This document shows positions 11,662 to 23,900 of a stretch of 64,000 bases of DNA, piece after piece. The stretch covers positions 14,511,504 through 14,575,503 of the forward strand of contig OZ038460.1 in NCBI GenBank assembly GCA_964036195.1. The letters run 5' to 3'. Below the pieces are notes generated by a model. The model worked only from the letters and a program-made list of their open reading frames with translations, was not told where the DNA came from and did not search any database. The translations under genes and the position numbers were made by a program. Numbering within the stretch: position 1 is the first letter of the stretch; every line of letters starts with the position of its first letter. This DNA comes from Sphaerolaimus hirsutus (taxonomy: Eukaryota > Nematoda > Chromadorea > Monhysterida > Sphaerolaimidae).

Positions 11662-13234
11662 GCCTGGCCTTGACAAATCGGTGCCTAATTAATGGCGACT
11701 AATGACAGCATTTTTAGATTGAATTTGATAGACGGCAGTGCAGCGGGCCGCCGCTAGTTGCCTCGTTTCGATTATGCGGCAGTGCAGTGAAGCGGGCGAC
11801 CCGTTTGCTATCTGCGAAGGTTGCGTACGGTAGTTATTGATCCTGGCAGGCGCCCACAATCCACCATCGAAATGGATTTTCCAGGCATTTTTCTGTGAAA
11901 ATCGATTTCGAACGGGTCGGCCCAAAAAGTACAAAGACGGACGCGAGCATTATCTCCGATGTGTTCACACCTTCTGTGGATTGCATGTACAGGGGCGTAT
12001 TCCATTCGCGCATTTCATTTGCGTTCACGTATTTTATATTGATCAGTATACTGATCTAACCACATATTTTACAAAGAATATTACAATAATCTTTTATTAT
12101 GAAAACCTCACATCAGAAATGAAGAATTTCATTCCAGTAGTCCTAGAAATTTTTTTATTTTTAATTTGCTTTTTTTATTTGACAATCTGGCTGCACCCTG
12201 TTGGAGTGAGAAAGCTTACCGAACATGTTTCAGATACCTGAAAGATTTGTGTATCCCCAATTTTTCTGATACATCAAATCTTTTGTGAGTACCTAATGGT
12301 ATATTTGAAAAATAACCCAAAACAGGAAGTAAATGTGAACATTTGAAATTCAATGCTAAATAACCTCTTTATGGTACATTGCAAAGTAAACACAATAACA
12401 CTATTGAAAAGCTCATGCTGAACAGTACCTGACCACAATTTTTAGATCTATAGATAACCAACATTTGATATATAGAGCTGAATGTTTTGGTAATTTGCAG
12501 ATGTAATTATGGAAATGAAATTCAATTTTGTAAGGTTATTCTGGAGGCTATTCAGGAGCAGAAATGTTCTTTTAGAAATCAAAACAAATTTTTTTCATAG
12601 TGGACTTCTGCACTTTCAATGTGAGATTCATGAATTTTTCTGACTATTAGCACCCACTGTTAAAAAATCTGACCAATTTTACTGAGTTTGGGAATAGAAG
12701 TCTTCAAATCACGGACCACACAATATATTTAACTGTAGTGATGTGATAAAAAATAAAAGATTTCATCTTTCTTCAGGGGGAATAAGGCAGATTTCACTAC
12801 AAAGTGTGTGGTAAGTAGACAATACCTCCCATTGTGGAGAATCATGTTGTGCATATAAGAACTGCTGAAAAATGCAACAACATTACTCAAAAACTTCATT
12901 AGAAAATTACTTTTAGAATGGCATAATGTAATGTACACAGTGGATTAGCGAATATTGTAAAATTGTGTTAAAAGGCGCTGCAGAAACCATATTCGAAAAA
13001 AAGAGGGATTATCGATAACGAATACCGTATTTATGAGTGAATTTTATACAGGTACGTGTACAACATACATCTGGGTTTTGGTGTCGTAAATCACGCATTT
13101 GGAATGCGTCCCTGTTCGGAGGTCAACTTGACAAATTTCGGCCCGAAGCCCTTGTTGGCCAATTTCCAATAATAAAAAAATTACGAAAAAGAAAATTCTA
13201 AAAGTAAATTGGTGCAGATTTCGGCAGCAGAAAA
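11662..13234. promoter_or_regulatory. Divergent intergenic region between the Q-rich gene and RPL14
   Basis: The start codons at 11661 (minus) and 13235 (plus) face away from each other. The proximal 350 bases on the left are moderately GC-rich; 12030-13000 is AT-rich with no coding potential and no repeat I recognise. No clear TATA box can be assigned. Confidence 0.5.
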
Positions 13235-14801
13235 ATGGTTAGTAACTCTATTCACGACGATATTACATAGCAGAACGGTTAAAAATCGATTTTTCAGGTG
13301 GCCATCTACGGGCGTTACGTTGAGGTGGGGCGTGTGGCGCTCGTGACCGGTGGAAAGTACGAGGGAAAACTAGCCGTCATTGTCAATGTGATCGATCAGC
13401 AGCACGTTGGTTTAATTTTTGCTTTATTGAAGTTACGGTGGCCAGCGGTGGGTTTTATTTGTCGCTTTTAGAGCAGTCACAGTGTTTTTTTGGCGTTGGT
13501 CATTTTGTGCGGTTTCTGGCACCTTCTGGAGAAGTGAAGATAATGATTTCTCATTCCTCATTTCAATGATCCGGGGGTCTGAACAGTCGTTTTTTGTAAC
13601 TAGGTTTGGTTGAGGATGTGGGTGATTAAGTACTTTTTCTCTACGTGTATTGTAAAACGTGTTTAGTCTGAATTTACAATGTCATTTCAATTTACAATGT
13701 TGTGTGGCATTTGCGGCGTGACAACTCAAGTTTCTGTGTACTAGCACATAATAACAGGCTGTGATATCCTTGTATAGTGGATATAATTTAGGCAATATAC
13801 TTTGCATAAAACATAAATATTTTTACGGCAAAGGCAAAGTATTACATAAAACTTTGCATATAAGTTTCATATTTTTCATACAACTCAAGTATGATTAAAC
13901 ACTTTACTTTTACACTATCACTTAAAAAACTCTTCCCAACACTAATATCGTCCTATAAGAACTTTTACTTTTCAAATCACTTGCTACCACTTGCGTACTC
14001 TCGGTGCCAGAGTATCACAGAATCGGCGCCAGAATACCACATCGACAAAAAAACAATTCAGGTGCTGGTCGACGGCGTGACGACGGGCGTGCCGCGGCAA
14101 AAGATCAACTTGAAGCAGATGCGGCTGACCACGCTGTGCCTGAGCAAGTGCCGCTACAACCAGCGCAGCGGCAACGTGGCCAAGCTCTGGCACGAGCAGA
14201 AGATGGACGAAAAGTGGAAGCAGTCTGCCTGGGCTAAGAAGTTGCAGTCGAGCAAAATTGTGAGCGGGTGTGAGGATTTTTCGGTTCTGATGCGAATCCA
14301 TGTGGGATTGGTTCAATGTTTTAATATTTCGTTTTGCAATTCATGTTCGCGTACTAGTTAACAGAGGAAAATTCCGAAACTGTGAACTTGACGGAGCCGT
14401 TAGCTTTTTTTCTCAATAATAATTACTGTGGGAAGAGTCTTTGTTTGAACACTTTCTTATCTTGCCGGGCATTCGCTTGGCATTCGCAACTTATATAGTT
14501 GGGCTTAAAAAGCATCGTATCCCATAGAATCTCATGCGGCAGTTGGTGTAAAAAGTGACCCAATGTTATGTGCACCTTTCGTTACTCTAATGAAATGCGG
14601 ACCAAAATCTCTCTAGTTATCTCCGATGCTGCGCATTTCAATATTTCAAAAATATTTCCAACCTAAAAATCATCACTTTTTCTGTAGCGTGCCGGCATGA
14701 GCGATTTCGATAGATTCAAACTGGTGAAGGCAAAACAAATGCGCAACAGAATTATCAGGAAAGAGATTGTCGCCCTGAAAAGAGCCCAGAAGAAAAAGTG
14801 A
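13235..14801 (+). CDS. RpL14: 60S ribosomal protein L14 (eL14)
   Basis: A component of the large ribosomal subunit. Exons: 13235-13237 (the ATG alone, donor GTTAGT), 13298-13405, 14062-14259, 14688-14801 (TGA), 140 aa. Exon 2 encodes the SH3-like fold (GRYVEVGRVALVTGGKYEGK, then AVIVNVIDQQH); exon 3 starts VLVDGVTTGVPRQKINLKQM; exon 4 has SDFDRFKLVKAKQMRN and a Lys-rich tail, all hallmarks of eL14. Length is close to other invertebrate forms that lack the vertebrate alanine tail. An initiator codon alone on exon 1 is common in ribosomal protein genes. All junctions are phase 0 and GT-AG. It lies tail to tail with the fucosyltransferase. Confidence 0.97.
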
Positions 14802-15459
14802 GCCGTGAATTTGTTGTATTTATGGTGATTATGGTCATAAACCTCGTTTTGTTTACTGGCTCGTTCGTTTTTGATCCGTTATTGTTGAGATAATATGAAG
14901 ATTGAAAGTCGTGCTGATTTTTCGCATATTGTCGTGGAATACGACATCGCCGGTTACGGTATTTTAAATAGATCCAGCGAAAATTATTTCTTCGCAGAAA
15001 TTTTTAGCGGGTAATGTTTGTGAATATAACAGATCCCGAGTACCACCTATTGCATGCTTCAAATTGAACCGAGTATATAAATTTCACACAATGTGATAGT
15101 TTAGGATGTTAAATTATTTACAACTTTTTTGGATGACCTAACTTTGATCACTCGGGAAATCTTCATCCAAGCAAACAAGCACTTGCCCCAAAACTTCCAG
15201 TAAATTTCGTTCCAGCCGAATCATTTACGATGCATGAAACCTAATTTCATACGGTTTTGACGTGATGGTAGAAAATTCTATTCATCTGCCGCATTTTCGC
15301 GATAATTGAGAAATGTTGGTGCTGCCTGCGACACATCGGCGCACTGTGGCTTCATTACTAGGCTTTGCGGACCGCCACCGACAAATAAAAAAAAAAGTTT
15401 TTGGAATTGTCGGTTGGGCGCGTCTCGCCAACCCGCTTCCCTGTTCATGTCATAATAAA

Positions 15460-15659
15460 CCTGCGCACACTAGTTTTCACACGAAATTTCGAAAACTCAC
15501 AAATCAGCGTAGAACGCATTTGAGTTTTCTACAATGAGGTGGCTGTCAACTACAGTTGACGGAGATCAAAAAATGACCAATTGTGGAAAACTCTTACACG
15601 TTCAAATCTCATTTACGAGTTTAAGCAATTTCGTGTGAAAACACTAGTGTGCGCGGGGC
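15460..15659. mobile_element. Palindromic MITE, GCGCACACTAGTTTTCACA family, copy 2
   Basis: Left arm CCTGCGCACACTAGTTTTCA, centre CAACTACAGTTGACGG, right arm GTGTGAAAACACTAGTGTGC. It lies 0.66 kb downstream of RPL14. Confidence 0.8.
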
Positions 15660-15802
15660 CATTCACCGATGACACATTTTTACATTTTGCATCTTCACAT
15701 TTTTCTAGCAAATTTTTGTTCAAGAAAACCGTGTGAAAGTCCCTTTCCAACCATGAACACTCTTCTTTTCCGTGTTCAGTGATCACAATCGGCAGGGGTG
15801 TG

Positions 15803-16506
15803 TAGGGTTGGAAAAAAAACGTTTTTTTTTAACTCGATGTTTTTTTTTAAAAAAAAACGTTTTTTTTTAAAAAAAAACGTTTTTTTTTAATAAAAAACGT
15901 TTTTTTTTAAAAGCTCCCAGATATGACCTTGTGTCAACATATATAGGTATATCAGACAGTGGCAATACTCTGTGATGTTATATATGACCATATAATGTCT
16001 GTGGAGCCATGGGATAGCATTATAAGTGGTGATTTGTGTCAAAAATATCCATTTTTCGTCGACATATTGTTTGTATATCGCCTTATAGTCGAATGTTCGT
16101 GACTTCAGGTAAAGTTTGGCACGGAATAGTGATCAAACAAGGTTATAAAACGAGGTTGTTACTTTGGGAGTGAAGTTACACACTGTGGAGGTACATGGAA
16201 GCACATTACCTCAATATTATATACTACAGCAACATATGACGGCTTATTAACCCATGGTAGCACATAGAAATGGATACTTTGATACTAAAAATGCCACAAA
16301 ACCAATGAAAACAACCACCAATGTCAATTTGTGTGTGAAATTGCGCGCTTGCGCGCAAAAATTTTGCAAAATACCTAGTGCTTAGTACTAAAAATTTCGG
16401 TCGATGTTTTTTTTTAAAAAAAAACATTTCGGACGTCATGTTTTTTTTTAAAAAAAAACGTTTTTTTTTAATAAAAAACGTTTAAAAAAAAACATCGGCC
16501 AACCCT
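15803..16506. mobile_element. TAGGGTTGG...CCAACCCTA element, copy 2
   Basis: Flanked by the exact 9-bp repeat AGGGGTGTG (15794-15802 and 16507-16515). It shares almost all of its length with 7593-8255, including the AACGTTTTTTTT palindromes and a TTGCGCGCTTGCGCGC motif at about 16345. Confidence 0.85.
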
Positions 16507-16569
16507 AGGGGTGTGCAGATTTATTAAGTTCGAAGACATCAAGAAATCTACACAGTCATACAGCACGTC

Positions 16570-17729
16570 TAAATAAACACCTTCCCGATCAAGTCCGGCC
16601 CCCTATTTTTATTTTCACTTCGCATGCCCTATCTCCGGTTGTGTGAGGGGTGGAAAGCTAATACTTGTGGGGTATATAGGTGCAACTCCCCACTACCCCT
16701 CATGAAAAAATGGGGCAGCGGCGACTCATTATAGAGGGGGTCGCTGTATATGTGAAATTTTTTTGCGGCGTTTTCACTGTTCCGCACAGGTCCGGCCCCC
16801 AGTTTATTTCTTACGCAACGGCTTGTAAAAGGGGCGTCAGACGCCAATAACGCCACTGGAAAATGGTGCTAAGTGCTAATGACCTTCTCAAATGGCGCCA
16901 GTGCCATGGCGCCATTACATCACTAATCCCGATGCCTCGATATTTTTTCCCAATCCCAAACCTTGAATTTTAAAAGGCTTTTTACACTTTTATTTTGTGA
17001 CAAACTTGACCTGCTGGTTTAGGGTGTTTTATAGAGGACGGTTTAAGGTTCCAAGTTGCGTAAAGAACTATACCCCAAAAATGCCTCCATTAGAAAATTT
17101 ACTTGGGGTTAATTCAAAATAGAAAATTTTGACAATTTTTGTTCCTGTAATGGCGTAATTTTGACATCATAAAGTTCACCCCAAGTAAATTTTATCATTG
17201 AGGCATTTTAGAGGTAAAGTTTTTTATGCAGCTTGGAACCTTATACCCCACTCTTTAAAACATCCTAAACCAGTGTGTGAAGTGTGTAAAAAAATAAAAG
17301 CAAAAAGTGAATGTTTAAATTTGCCAAGTTCTTTTTCCTGTCTGCTGCTAAGGGGGTGGGTGTTTGTGGAATGTTTGTGGCTTAGGGCCATGGCACTGGT
17401 GCCATTTGAGGTAGCCAAGTGGTGCCACGCCATGGCACCTATTTCCTGTGGCGTTATTGGTGCCTGACGCCCCTTTTTCAAGCCATAGCATGAGAAATAA
17501 ACTGGGGGCCAGACCTGTGCGGGACAGTGAAAACGCCGCAAAAATTTTCACATATACGGCGACCCCCTCTATAGTTAGTCGCCGCTGCCCCATTTATTCA
17601 TGAGGGGTAGTGGGGGGTTGCACCTATATACCCCACAGGTATTAGCTTTCCACCCCGCCCACAACCAGAGATAGGGCGTGCGTAGTGAAAATAAAAATAG
17701 GGGGCCGGACTTGATCGGGAAGGTGTTTA
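16570..17729. mobile_element. 1.16-kb palindromic element, AAACACCTTCCCGATCAAG family, copy 1
   Basis: Terminal inverted repeats AACACCTTCCCGATCAAGTC and complement, followed by long imperfect arms (16600-16850 against 17470-17700, both with GGGGTCGC and AGGGGTAGTGGGG). No ORF. It has a diverged relative at 58229-59684 inside the OSCP gene. Confidence 0.8.
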
Positions 17730-17925
17730 GTATACTCGGCGGACATCACACTTAGTATGAAAACCTATCATAACCCATCTGAATAATGAACAAAAAATTA
17801 TACAGTGTTTCATCATAATATTTCGTTTTTACTATGGAATAATTAATTAAGAATTTTTTCACAATATTTTATTCATCAAATTATGGTAGGTTTTCATACT
17901 GGGTGTGCTGTTCGCCGAGGTGAAC
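17729..17925. mobile_element. MITE TATACTCGGCGGAC family, copy 1
   Basis: Begins TATACTCGGCGGAC, then AGTATGAAAACCTA; the right arm reads TAGGTTTTCATACT ... TTCGCCGAGG. Relatives at 38095-38365 and 53613-53805; TA-target type ends. Confidence 0.7.
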
Positions 17926-17988
17926 ATAACAGGTGAACAGAAAACTAGCATCCAATCCCATCCCATAATAAAAAATTCCATCACTAGT

Positions 17989-20900
17989 TCACGTGTTGCC
18001 TAATAACTTAGCTGCAAATGCACTCTGGCAGTGTGCCAATTTGTTCCACCTGGTAGCAATCCCGCACCCTGTAGTATGTAAGTCAACTGTAAAATGCCAT
18101 TTCACATGTAAATTCAGAAACGATTATTACTGAACTTTTGACACTGCGCTTGACAATTTGTATAACATTGTGCATGACCCTTGACTTCAAACTTTACAGG
18201 GTGCGGGAGTGGCACCAGAATGTTATGTCTGCGTAGGAATTGTGCACCCTCTGCGCCTCGGGGGTGTTCACGTGCTGCCGCACCTTGTCGCACAGAACGC
18301 ACAGGTGCTGCGATGTACGAATTTGGCATTTGGACTAGGGCTCGAAACTCGATTTTTTTCAAACTCGTTTTCGAGTCGCAACCACAAAATTTTTCCGGTC
18401 GAGTCGGCGAGTCGAGTCGGGCGAGTTTGTGAAAAGTCAAGTCGAGTCAGGCAAAAATCTCGAGTCTCGAGTCGAGTCGGATGCGTTACTTTTTGGAATG
18501 ACTTGCAGAAATTTCAGATACTGGTTTCTCTACCAATGTTTTCACACACACACTTAATGAAGTCTAATACATACAGTTCATTTTTATACCAAGATAAAGC
18601 AAAACTTTTTGTCACACATTTTCACTCTATTGATGTTCCCACAAAAAGTTGCAAAAAAACAGCCTGGCAATGGAAAAACAACATATTTTATTGACCCAGT
18701 TTTTATAATAAGTACAATTTTTTAAAGAAAATTATTGATAAAATTACATCCCTAAACCGGCCAGGAAATTACATGCATGGTTGTTAAAATGTATTTACAT
18801 TTAATCGATAAATACGTACTGTATTAACTCGAAATACCCCCCCCCCTCGAAATACCCCCCTCAAAATGGGCACTATGAGTTTGTGGTCCGGGAAATGCAT
18901 AACAGACGTTCAAAACACTTACTGTGTTACGTTAGAACATCGTTTATACCATCTACATCCTTATATAAGGCTGTAAAAACTTATAAATGGTGGTTATTGT
19001 TGCATTTTTCACGTTTTTCTCTCAAAATGTTCACTGTAAAAAAAATAAACCCCCGGGGGTAATTCGAGGAAATACGGTATCTAAGAGTATAAACATACTG
19101 ATAAATTTTGCATTCGGCGTCGAAATGCGCGCTTGCGCGCAAAAATTTTGAAAAAATGTTTCAAAATCCACATTAAATAAGATATCTTTGACATGCTTCA
19201 ATGGTGATCCCCGACTCGAAATTTGCCAAAATTTCGAGTCGAATCTGGCAAAAACCTCGAGTCTCGAGTTTGGGGCATATTTTTTCGGTCGAGTCTGTCG
19301 AGTCGAGTCAGTACCAAATTTTACCCTCGAGTCACGAGTCGAGTCGAGTTCGAGCCCTAATTTGGACTCTATCAAGCATCCAGTCAGTTGACCATTACCC
19401 AAGTTTTACTGCTTTATTCCGGGAAAAAAATACCTAAGTCTCTAACTTTCCAAAGTTTTTGGCATACTTTTCGAATATCAATTGTTTACACTAGACTATC
19501 GAATAAAAAAAAATTCTTGTTAATTTTAAGTATACGTATTCGAAATACGGCATCTCTCATTGGAGAATAAAAACTATAAAAAAACGTTTTCAAATTTTTT
19601 GCTTGCCATCGTTACATCGATAGAAGGCACCACAGACCAGTGATGGCTGTGGGTGCGACATTTTTTACCACACACCACACTTTTCGACACCACACTTTTT
19701 AGATCACTAGTGTTTCCAGATTTCTGTGTGAAGACCTTTATTATGCTGTATTTCAATTAGAAGAATATTTAACCCCAGCTGGTACTGCATCCTGGATTTT
19801 AAATTCGTGTCTCCATTGAAAATAGCTCAAGTAGGCACTGGAGTTTGAGATGAGACTCTTCAGATAGTCAGCCAAATGTTTTGGTGATTTGAAATCATCT
19901 GCAGCTATGAACGAGTCCCTCGGCACCAGTGAATCCTGGTAAAGTGCACCTGTACAGGAATGAATGCAACTATTTGCTGTATTTCTTTATATGCGATTAC
20001 TGTGACGAAATTCGACAAGTCATTTTCGTAGAAAAATACTAAAAAATTGAACACGTTTTTCCAAAGGGCTAGCCATCGTGAATGACCATAGGCAAGAACG
20101 TATCCACGGGACCCCCAGGCCTGCAGCCCCCCCCCCCCCCCGCTCCCGGGGTGAGACCTAAAAATACCGGAAAATACAACTTTTCCTATACATTTTTCAT
20201 CCTCGGTGCAAAAATTTCGCGCGCTGGCGAGCGTCCCTCCGCTCCAATACATAATTATCACCGGTGACACTATGTGAGTAAAAGTGGACGTCAAAAATTT
20301 TGAAATTATAAAAAAATTTTAAACGTAAATGTATATACCGTTCAACTAGTGAATTTATGTAGAGGGTTGTTTACACTTCCGAGCTTACAGTGATCAAAAC
20401 ATTTCAGTTCTACTTCGACGTTGTGCGATTCGGTGGGCGAACGTGGCGTTGACGTTTTTGGCGACGTTGCTGCGCTACACTGGCAACGCAACGTATATTT
20501 CCGTTTTTCCGGTGCCCCATTGTGTTTTGTGTGTCCATTTGGCCAAGGAAAGGATTGGAGGTATTGAGGATCTGACACAAAGTTGACGCTGTGATGTAAA
20601 TAGGTGTTTTTTCAATTTTTTATATTTTTTTATCTACTAGAAAGTATTTTTTGGAGCAATTAAGTGTGACAAGTGAGATGGCAACAATTTTTGTGGCAAG
20701 TTGACTAGAAGAATAATTTTTACCTGCGGTTTAGATTGCATAATAAAGTTTGATTTTTTCTCTAAGTGAAAAAGGAGTGACACTGTTGTTACGTGTCGTA
20801 TTGCGTGAATGGTCAGTGATGACTGAGGACACATAGGTTGATATTTGACTTTAACTTTCGCTGCAATTTTGGAGGTAAAGGCTGTGGCTATTGGTCTAGT

Positions 20901-23900
20901 ATGCACTGTACATTTCTGCATTTCCGGTTGAAAGACAAAAGTTGATTTTCAAGCGATTTTACAAAAGTACACTGAAATATAGTGGTGCGGTGATGATTGG
21001 TGTTGAGATGAGAGGTAATTAAAAGAATTGAGTCTAACTCGACAAACATGATTTCATGTTTAAATGCCTACTCCCTTGGCTTGCTGTGAGAGCAGCCCAG
21101 TCCGCCGATCTCATCGAAACAAGCACCCATACAGTGACAAGTGTACTTATTTTTTTGATTAGATTGAACAGTTCGGTTATTTTGGGGTGTGGTTTTTGTG
21201 CAGTGCGTATGGGACCAAAAGTCATGGTTAACTAATTATAATTCTGGTAGCAGAATGAGTGGTGTAGCAGCGAAAGTGGTCATTTTCTAGAGATAAGTGT
21301 CTTCGATGGTTAGTGGCTGTTGCGTTTCAGCATGTGGCAGTGGATTCACTTAAGTATTTTGTTCAGTTTCGAATTGCTAAAATCATGCGATCTAAACATG
21401 CATTTGAGTTTTAAAAGATTGAAATTGTCAAGTTTCTGGTTGCCAATCATTTGCGTTCGTATTTTGCGTCATACCGATTTCACATTTATTTCAACTTTAG
21501 GTTTGGCAGGGAATAGGTAAAACTCGACTATGTTAATTTTTATCTGACTTTTCTTAGTTTTGCAACTTCGCTATTTTTTATCTACCTAATCCTAGATCGT
21601 TTTTGAGTATTTCCTTTTCCTAAACTGATAGCTTGACATTTGGATATTTAGGAATTTATGCAAATTTCGTGATTGATCTTTAGTATACAAAGAGATGAAA
21701 TAATAAGCCGCTTAGTTTTTTCTGTTTTTCCCAAATATTTTGATAAGTGTAAAGGTGATTTGATTTGAATATGTAGTTTATCACTTTAGTGGAATTTCCG
21801 TTCAGCGTCTTTAAAATGGTACCGTAATTTTTGTTTTCCTTGACAGTCAGTGTGAAAGTTAATTCCGTTCGCCTTACCGGTATCCTAATCTCATTATGGA
21901 TTATCCCCCCTACGACATTTTGTCATTGTGCATTAATAATATGTGCGCGTCTTATGTTTTGGATATCAACGTTGTGTTCGTTTACTATACGCTCTTTTTG
22001 CTGATGGGATTATTGTTCGCCTGTCTATTCGTTTCGCTTATCGCTGTGTGTTTCCCCGTTCGTGGTGGTGGTTTTGGATTTTCGGTAGAGTTCGCTGAAT
22101 AATTTTTGAATCGCCCGCCATTTTTTCGCGCTAAAACTTGTTTTTACAGTATCTCTTGTGTTTTTCCTTTTCTCTCCATTCTTCTCGCATTCGTTCATTT
22201 TTCTATTTTCGTTCCCATCCATTTTTTTTGTGCGTGAATTCTTTGTGTTTTTGTGTGCCTTGATCGACATATCCTGCAAACTGACGCCGTGAATAATTTT
22301 AGGTATGCCCATTTTCAAATTCCGCGTGTCTGTCATATCTGCTGTAAGCATGCTTCTCGTGGTATGTGGAAGTGCTGTCTGGACTTGGCTTATGTTGTTG
22401 CGTATAAAAGCATACCGTAATTTAGAGTAGGGGTCGATTCAGTCAAATTGCTTTGGTTTTATTTCTTGGAGTATTTCGAAAGTTTTGTGCCGCTGGTTAG
22501 AAACTCGCTCTCAGTTTGTTCCCTGTGTTCTACTTGAATGTGTGAATTCTGAGACTAAAATCGCCTAAAATAAAAACTCTTCTAAAAAACTTCGGACCCC
22601 TTGGTGTAAATTAGACATTCAACTAATTTCTAGCGCGTTGATAAAAACGCCATTCACTAAATGCTAACCTAATTGACGTAGCGTACACCTGTGAATTCAC
22701 TCCGGTGGATTCACCATTGTGCGTTGCGAATTAAATCGGTAGTCGTTTTTCCGTTGCCTTACTTTGACGCTCATCCAACGAGTAGGTGTGAGATTGGTAA
22801 AACTTGGCAGTGTGCCATAGTAGAATTTGGTTGAGTAAAAAGTAGTCGGGTGAAAATTCATGACAACTAATCCATGAAATTGTGTGCCTGTGGCTGTGTA
22901 TGAGCGTGTATGTACATACATATACAGCTGCTTCTGGCGCTGGCGCCAGCGCCAATAGCGCCATGGCGTGGCGCCTATCAATGGCGCCAGCGCCATGGCG
23001 CCATTCCGTCACTGTGAAGGCAAAATTTCGATGGGGGGCTGAGCCCTCCCCCCGGTTTGCCGGCCTCCGTAAACAAGCAGCCCCCCCCCCCCGCTCAAAA
23101 ATCCTGGATACGTCCCTGACCATAGGCGCCATGTATCAAAAAAGATTGTAGGAAACAAACACCAATCTTACTTACCGTGCAGCACAACTGGCACCACAAA
23201 ATTTACAATTTTACCAAATTTCTCTGTAATATAATCTAAGCAAATGCTATTTTCAAAGGCCAAGTAGAAGTAGTAATCATTCTTCAACATTGCTTTGGCT
23301 TCATCATTGTCTATGGTACGGCGCTGCGGGCCACATTTCCCATGAATGTCAACGTCAATGTGGCTGGAAAAAAGTGCTGACATTTTATTTGGTTGCAATG
23401 ATTAACTTCAATATTTTTTAGTCCTACATAGTGATGGTCAATATGATGGCGCCAAAGGGCTAGTTTCAACTACAATAACCAACAAACCAACCAAGTTCAA
23501 GCAAACTGCTAGTTTGACCTATAATAACTTCTGCAGTGTTCCGCTGATTTTTAATGACTACCTAGTGGGTTATGCCTGCATTCTAAGAAAAAATGAAGAT
23601 GTATGAGTTTGTGAGTAAAATTGGGTGTCCAAAAATTTGTAAAATGCTGAAAATTTAAATTAAAATTTTATATGTGTTCACCTAGTGAATTTATGTTGAT
23701 ATTTGTTTACACTTCCGAGCTTTTAGTTTTTAAACATTCCAGCACTACTTCAACGTTGGTTTTGGGTGATTCGGTGGGCGAACGTGGCATTGGCATGTAC
23801 GTACGTACGAGTGGTGTCTACGTCTACACGGTGGTGCTACGTTGGCAGAGTTTTTTAGTTTTTCCGGTGCCCCACTTTTGTGTCATGTGTCATTTTGGCA

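Noticed and set aside
13891-14361. 156-aa ORF start at 13891 for RPL14
   Set aside because: The first part is intronic; the true exon starts at 14062 after AATTCAG, fixed by the eL14 sequence.
18114-18440. 108-aa minus ORF running through an exon, an intron and a transposon end (and its 24415 twin)
   Set aside because: Only 18216-18307 matches the fucosyltransferase family; the rest is read-through into introner and (GAGTC)n sequence.
20275-22875. 2.6-kb repeat as an LTR retrotransposon or viral insertion
   Set aside because: No long terminal direct repeats, reverse transcriptase, integrase or capsid-like ORF seen.
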